DNA of 64,000 nt from Proteles cristata cristata (lineage: Eukaryota; Chordata; Mammalia; Carnivora; Hyaenidae), in NCBI GenBank assembly GCA_017311185.1, contig JAESUZ010002392.1:930001-994000 (forward strand). The letters are read 5' to 3'. Below, in pieces: positions 58,915-64,000 of this stretch (position 1 is its first letter; each line of letters starts with the position of its first letter). The position numbers and the translations under genes are program-made. The notes beneath the pieces were generated by a model. It had not been told where the DNA came from. It did not search any database and saw only the letters and a list, made by a program, of their open reading frames with translations.

Positions 58915-59330
58915 TAAAATAAATCCAAACTCCTTTAGTGCACTTGTGAAGTCTCCTAAATTTCAGCTGCCTGGGGGCGCCTGGGTGGCTCAGTCATTAA
59001 GTGTTCGACTTCGGCTCAGGTCTTGATCTCACGGTTCCTGCGTTCGAGCCCGCATCAGGCTCTGTGCTGATAGCTAGCTCAGAGCTTGGAGCCTATTTCA
59101 GATTCTGTGTCTCCCTCTCTCTCTGCCCCTCCCCTGCTCACACTGCCTCTTTCTCTCTCTCTCTCTCAAAAATAAATAAAAAACATTAAAAAAAATTTTC
59201 AGCTGCCTGGCCTAATTTCAGCCCATTTTTCTCTTTCCCCTCATCCCTTACCTTTACATCTCATCTAAGCTATGCTCTAAACACTCTGTGGACTTCTTCC
59301 CAGAAAAGCGTGCCTGCACACAAAAACTGC
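58915..59330 (+). mobile_element. Probable L2 fragment hosting a SINE
   Basis: aaatccaaactcctttagtg before the SINE, and ccatttttctctttcccctc, atctaagctatgctctaaac after it, have the order of the L2 3' region. Strongly diverged. Confidence 0.4.
58975..59196 (+). mobile_element. Felid tRNA-Lys SINE with exact target duplication
   Basis: Close to consensus: ggcgcctgggtggctcagtc, gacttcggctcaggtcttga, cacggttcctgcgttcgagc, caggctctgtgctgatagct, and tail aaaaataaataaaaaacatt. An exact 14-bp target duplication, tttcagctgcctgg, lies at 58,961-58,974 and 59,197-59,210. Confidence 0.97.
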
Positions 59331-60061
59331 ATACATTTTCACAGTTTTGACAGATGGAAGTCCTCCAGCTTGGTGAAGACTTCAAACTCCAAATACCCAT
59401 GGCAACTTGTTTCCTGACCCACCAGTTCTGATTAAGTCTTAGGTCTCTTTCCTCTTTCTAAAAGAAAAACCAGTTCTTTCCCCCCACATAGAAACCAATT
59501 ACCAGTTGCTTAGTGCTCAGTTTAATTATCATAGATCTGGAAAATTTCCCTTAATTCTTGTCTTGCTTGTCAAATGGGTACAGATAAATAGCCATATGTT
59601 ATTCAGAGTGGGCTAGGTTATGCTATACTATCAAATCCCCTGAACTTGAGGTGTTACATGTCACAGAGTTTTTTGTCTTTTCTTTCTATGTAAAGACCAC
59701 TGTGAAGCAGTTCTGATGATTCCAGAAACAATATGTGTTTACATATTTGTTTCTTCATTAGAACTATGATCTCCTGGAGGGCTGTTTTTCTAACTCCTAG
59801 ATCAATTAAGTTTGATGCATTTCACTTCCATGAATGTTGTAGAGTTGCATTCATTAGACATAGTTTGTGTTGTAGGTTCTCAGGAAAAAGATAGTGAGAA
59901 TTTGTTGGGAAGTGCACTTGGGATCAGCAACTATGGGAGAGTGAAGACAGCACCACTAGGAAGAGGGAGAGGTTGAGCTCTGATAGAATTTCAATGGAGA
60001 TTTCTAACCCTCTCCACTGGGCCTCTAAAGCTGAGATGGCCCTTTAGAATTGCCCTAGTTT

Positions 60062-60347
60062 GGGGTGCCTGAGTGGCTCAATTGGTTGAGCCTCTGACTT
60101 TGGCTTAGGTCATGATCTCGTGGTCCATGGGTTCAAGCCCCACATCAGGCTCTGTGGTGACAGTTTAGAGCCTGGAGCCTGTTTCAGATTCTGTGTCTCC
60201 CTTTCTCTCTGCCCCTCCCCAGCTTGCTCTCTCTCTTCTTCCCTCCCTCACTCTCTCTCTCTCAGCTCCCTCCCTCTCTCTCTCTCAGCCCCTCTCTCAC
60301 GTGCACACACATGCTCAAAAATAAACATTAAAAAATTATTTTAAAAA
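60062..60347 (+). mobile_element. Felid SINE with expanded CT tract
   Basis: Head ggggtgcctgagtggctcaa, ggtcatgatctcgtggtcca, caggctctgtggtgacagtt, then an enlarged CT-rich region (60,222-60,300) with a duplicated ctctctctctcagc unit, a short CA tract and tail aaaaataaacattaaaaaat. The flanks ttagaattgccctagttt (60,044) and ttaggattgcaccagttt (60,348) form an eroded 18-bp duplication. Confidence 0.95.
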
Positions 60348-61374
60348 TTAGGATTGCACCAGTTTGAGGCCAGCATCAGCCAGTCATTGGATATAGGCTG
60401 CCACAGGGAATGGATATGTCTTCTCATGCAAGATTGCATATTATATTGTTTTACAATGCTAACAAAACAGGAGTCCTATCTGATAGCCTAATGCACTCAA
60501 GTTGTTTAAAAGTGAAAATTACTGTACTTGACAATTGGGGCCTAAGAGTTTTGTGACTTTCAACCCATTCTCTTTGTTATAAATCAAATTCTATTATAAT
60601 GTTTAACCATAAATTCATATAAAATTGGGTTACTAAAGAATACAAATTCCATCTTTTCATCTTAACATGTATTTATATCCACAGCTACTTGGTTGTATGG
60701 GTAAATTAAGCTTGAGCTGAGAACTGGCTTCATTGTTTTTTGTCTAATCAAAGCTAGCTCACATGAACTAATGTTTAAATAGAATTTACATAAAAATATG
60801 TTATGTCAAAATCTAGCCAGCGTAATTGTTAGCTTTTTAATAGGTTCTAATAAATTAGAATGAGTTAGGATTGACTTAGCATTTAAATGGCAATACTCAT
60901 TTTTTGAATGCCATGCGAATATTTTTTTTTTCAATACCGCATGGTTTATTTAACTCTTCTCCATGTTTTATTTTCTATCATGAAAATGGAGATTTTTTTT
61001 AAAAAGTTTGAAATGAAATAATATGTGATGGTTAAGATATAGACACTTCAAAACATCTCAGACTGAGTTTGTCTTACCAATATGTTTAATGTCCTTTCCT
61101 TTGAATATTCACAGGTAGAAAGCAGCTGTATTGCAAACACACAGTCATCTGCTATGGCCAGTTAGTTTGAAGGTAGTGAAATAAAAAACAAAAAGATAGG
61201 TCCTTCTAATAAGGTTGCATACAATATTTGAGGAGACACATATTTGAATACAAGAGTTTATTGTTGTGTGGTACTGTAATGGATATAGATTCAGAGTACC
61301 ACAGGAATACATTATAGGAAACAAAAATTCTATATGTGAGAGAGTTGAAAAGATGAAGTAGTTAATTTGTCTAC

Positions 61375-61630
61375 ATAGCAAAACATTTAAAACTTCTAGT
61401 GGCTTACAACAGCATACAGTAACTTTCATGTTCATAGTTCTGCAGGTTAATTGTGATTCACCTGATTTTGGCTACCTATGTCTGGGCCAGGCTGGACTCC
61501 AGGCTTTCTGTCAGGGTCACGTCTGCCCCATGTGTCTTCATCTTAAACATGGCTGAAGAAGAGTGATGACTGAAGTGTGCCCTTCTGGAAAATCACACAC
61601 ATGCAGGAGGCTAAGCCAAATTATAGGTTT
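61375..61630. repeat. Old dispersed repeat, family not named
   Basis: ctagtggcttacaacagcat, cttacaacagcatacagtaa, agttctgcaggttaattgtg and ctgggccaggctggactcca match the layout of a common mammalian repeat (ttagtggcttaaaacaac ... ggttggctgg). I cannot name it. Confidence 0.5.
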
Positions 61631-61648
61631 AAAGATGTGTTCACATAT

Positions 61649-61860
61649 GGGGCATGTGGGTGATGCCGTTGTTTAGGTATCTGACTCTTGACCTTGGCTC
61701 AGATCATGACTTCACAGTTCCAGAGATGGAGTCCTGCATCAGGCTCTGCACTGATAGCATGGAGCCTGCTTGAGATCCTCTCTCTCCCTTTCTTTATGTC
61801 CCTCCCCCACATGAGCATGCACACATGTACACTCTCTCTCTCTCTCAAAATAAATAAACT
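61649..61860 (+). mobile_element. Felid SINE, first of a tandem pair
   Basis: Diverged head ggggcatgtgggtgatgccg, cagatcatgacttcacagtt, caggctctgcactgatagca, a CA/CT region and tail caaaataaataaact. It runs directly into a second SINE with no spacer. Confidence 0.93.
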
Positions 61861-62088
61861 GGGGCACTCAGGTGCCTCAATAGGTTAAACATTTGATTCT
61901 TTGTTTTGGCTCAGGTCATGATCTCACAGTTTTGTGGGTTCAAGCCTTGAACTGAGCTCTGCACTGACAGTGCAAAGCCTACTTGAGATTCTCTTTCTCT
62001 CCCTCTCTCTGTCCCTCCCCCACTCATGCTTTATCTGTCTCTCTCAAATAAGTAAATACACTTAAAACATTAAAAAATAATATAAAAA
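61861..62088 (+). mobile_element. Felid SINE, second of a tandem pair
   Basis: Head ggggcactcaggtgcctcaa, ggtcatgatctcacagtttt, gagctctgcactgacagtgc, and tail caaataagtaaatacactta. The only visible flanking duplication brackets the pair: taaagatgtgttcacat (61,630) and taaagatgctgcttacat (62,089). Confidence 0.93.
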
Positions 62089-62127
62089 TAAAGATGCTGC
62101 TTACATCTAGTAGCCAAGCTCAACATT

Positions 62128-62338
62128 TTTTAAAAATGTTTTATTTATTTCTGAGAGGGAGAGACAGCATGAGCAGGGGAGGGACTGAGAGAGAGGGAGA
62201 TACAGAATCTGAAACAGGCTCCAGACTCTGAGCTGGCAGTCAGCACAGAGTCCGACACGGGGCTCGAACCCACGAACCGTGAGATCATGAGCTGAGCCAT
62301 AGTCGGACACTTAACTGACTGAGCCACCCAGGCACCCC
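62128..62338 (-). mobile_element. Young felid SINE, antisense, 4-bp-insertion subfamily
   Basis: Third copy with the ctggcagtcagcacagag signature in antisense. It has aacccacgaaccgtgagatc and head gactgagccacccaggcacc. An exact 16-bp target duplication, agccaagctcaacatt, lies at 62,112-62,127 and 62,339-62,354. Confidence 0.97.
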
Positions 62339-62489
62339 AGCCAAGCTCAACATTGATGGGCCAAGGAGATATACCCGACCCACACTAGTGAGAAGTACTA
62401 CAGAGTCACATGAGCAATCCAGGGATACAAGTTCTGTGATGGATGTATGATTAAAGATCCAGGAGCAACAGACCAATATATCATAAACA

Positions 62490-62540
62490 ATTTCAAAGGA
62501 GATAACATATCTGAGCTGAGTTTTGAAGGATCAGTAGGAG
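62490..62540 (-). mobile_element. Possible L2 fragment, antisense
   Basis: tctgagctgagttttgaagg and atcagtaggagttta match the reverse complement of a segment of the L2 3' half. Confidence 0.4.
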
Positions 62541-62544
62541 TTTA

Positions 62545-63935
62545 CTGATAAAAGTCTACAGTGAATCCAAGATCATATTCTACTCTGCTACTTTTCCTAC
62601 AACTTCAACTTATGTGTTTAGAAAACATGTAATTGCTTTATTCTTTTCAAATAACCACACTCTACAACTATCTGAAATTTTCATCCTCAATGTCTTGTCA
62701 AATTCACTTATCTAACTTCTGACATTGGTCAACCTCTACATAAGCTCCCCTCCTAATGTCCAAAGCTCTTTTATTCACTGTCTGCAAAGACCACTGGTAC
62801 CTTTCAGATTGCCATATCTATCTAATGCCTATGTCTGTAGCTTTCCAACATTCTCTTTCATTATTTGCAGATCTTCAGAACAACCAGTGTCCCCAGTATT
62901 TGCTGTGGTGTTTTTTTCTTGGATAGTTGTCATGATTTTTTTATAGGATACTTCTACCACTTTCTCATTATTAATCACCTCTGTAAATCTATTCTTTTTG
63001 TTTTTTATATTATAATTATATTTATTTTATTTATGCATAATCCAAATATCTCTCTCCCCTTGAATATAAAACATCTTAAGTTGACTCTTCAAGAATCCCA
63101 TGAATTGACTTACAGATGAAACTCTTGACTCAGTGTAGTCAATTTTTTTTTTAATATGCTGAACTGTAGATAACACTGAATCTGAGGGAAATAATAAAAT
63201 GAAATTACTTCCCTTTGTATGTTTCTTGAGCTTTCTATGATTATTTATAGTTATAGCTTGGTCACTGGGTTATTTGAAAACAAATCAGTGCCATTGCTTA
63301 TTCCATATCCAGTTCCTAGTTTTCTCTGAAGAAAGTGATCTTTATTGGGAAAGAACACTTAGTTGAAAGAAACAGTTCTCTTGAAAATAAGGAGTTAACA
63401 GGAGTTGTAACAAAAAGTAGTGTTAAAGCGAGATGAGAGTCTGTGGACTTGAGATCAGCAACCAGAAAAGATCATTGAGATTCATGAATGTAAAAGAAAC
63501 ACTTGCATTGCCAAGGAAAAATTAAAAATTGTTGTCGAGTTCAGACAAACTATTAATGCATATGTAATGTAGAGGCACAGAACTCCTGGTAAGAACTAGC
63601 CTTAGGCAAGATTTCATTTTCAAACAGAGAATACTTTATATTATGATTCTACAAATGAATGTTGTCTAAATATTTTTGTTAATTGCAGAATATTTCACGA
63701 TAATAAGGATCATCAAGTGTTGAAAATGTAGTGATTCATTTGACATTGAAAAAAAAGAAAGTGCATGCATTTTAAGCATAAAAATGAAGGCTGTTCTAGG
63801 CTTGAACTATATTCACACCTTGGAAATCAGCAGAAATCAAGGCCTCTCACCTTATGGAGGGTAGGGAAAGATTTTCCCTAAATATTTTGCAGCACCACTG
63901 GAAGGAAACCAGGACACTAATTCTATTTCTTCTCT
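62545..63935. other. Anonymous AT-rich DNA
   Basis: Plus-strand ORFs at 62,725-62,946 and 62,865-63,119 are hydrophobic, overlapping and without a domain. No repeat recognised. Confidence 0.5.
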
Positions 63936-63939
63936 ACCA

Positions 63940-64000
63940 GTATATACTCGGTGCCTTACACAAAGCTTTGCATATAAAATGCTCCAAAAATATGTCTTGA
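63940..64000 (+). mobile_element. Possible L2/MIR tail at the window edge
   Basis: cggtgccttacacaaagctt and atgctccaaaaatatgtctt resemble the 'agtgcctggcacatagtaggtgctcaataaat' tail. Cut by the window end. Confidence 0.3.

Noticed and set aside
58975..59060. tRNA-like sequences at the heads of the SINEs
   Set aside because: These are tRNA-Lys-derived SINE promoters, degenerate and within complete SINEs; not functional tRNA genes.

Overview
The window looks like a non-coding stretch of a cat-family (felid) nuclear genome. It is AT-rich and CpG-poor, and has no long open reading frames. It is full of short interspersed elements with the carnivore tRNA-Lys-derived head (ggggcgcctgggtggctcag) and the feliform body (gatctcacggttcgtgagtt). 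It also holds a carnivore-type LINE-1 3' end and old elements shared by placental mammals (MIR, L2, MLT1, MER5/Charlie, Tigger1). The repeat families were recognised by eye from remembered consensus features; no database was searched.

Layout. 1-14 kb is mostly anonymous single-copy DNA with scattered MIR/L2 pieces and one SINE. 14.8-18.7 kb is a nested block: one L2 copy split by an antisense L1, which is itself split by a SINE, with a truncated SINE further along the same L2. 18.7-34 kb alternates anonymous DNA with MIR/L2 fragments, an MLT1 LTR split by a SINE, and a MER3-like hAT remnant. At 33.45 kb there is a palindromic 31-bp minisatellite. 35-45 kb contains L1 and MER5 pieces, four antisense SINEs, and a repeat-poor block at 35.9-38.2 kb. 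45.9-49.2 kb is an essentially full-length Tigger1 DNA transposon (minus strand, dead transposase) interrupted by a 5'-truncated, internally deleted carnivore L1. 52.05-54.34 kb is the 3' part of an old antisense L1. 54.85-57.1 kb is repeat-poor and contains the only good protein-coding candidate: a 149-bp internal exon on the minus strand (55,218-55,366) with acceptor and donor sites. 57.4-62.4 kb is dense in SINEs, several inserted into L2.

No complete gene, RNA gene, CpG island or CRISPR array is supported. If the exon is real, much of the window is probably intron of an unidentified minus-strand gene. I see no convincing new biological system. The points most worth checking are the orphan exon, the palindromic minisatellite, the SINE subfamily with a 4-bp insertion, two SINEs truncated at the same internal point, and the layered insertions, which give a relative chronology.
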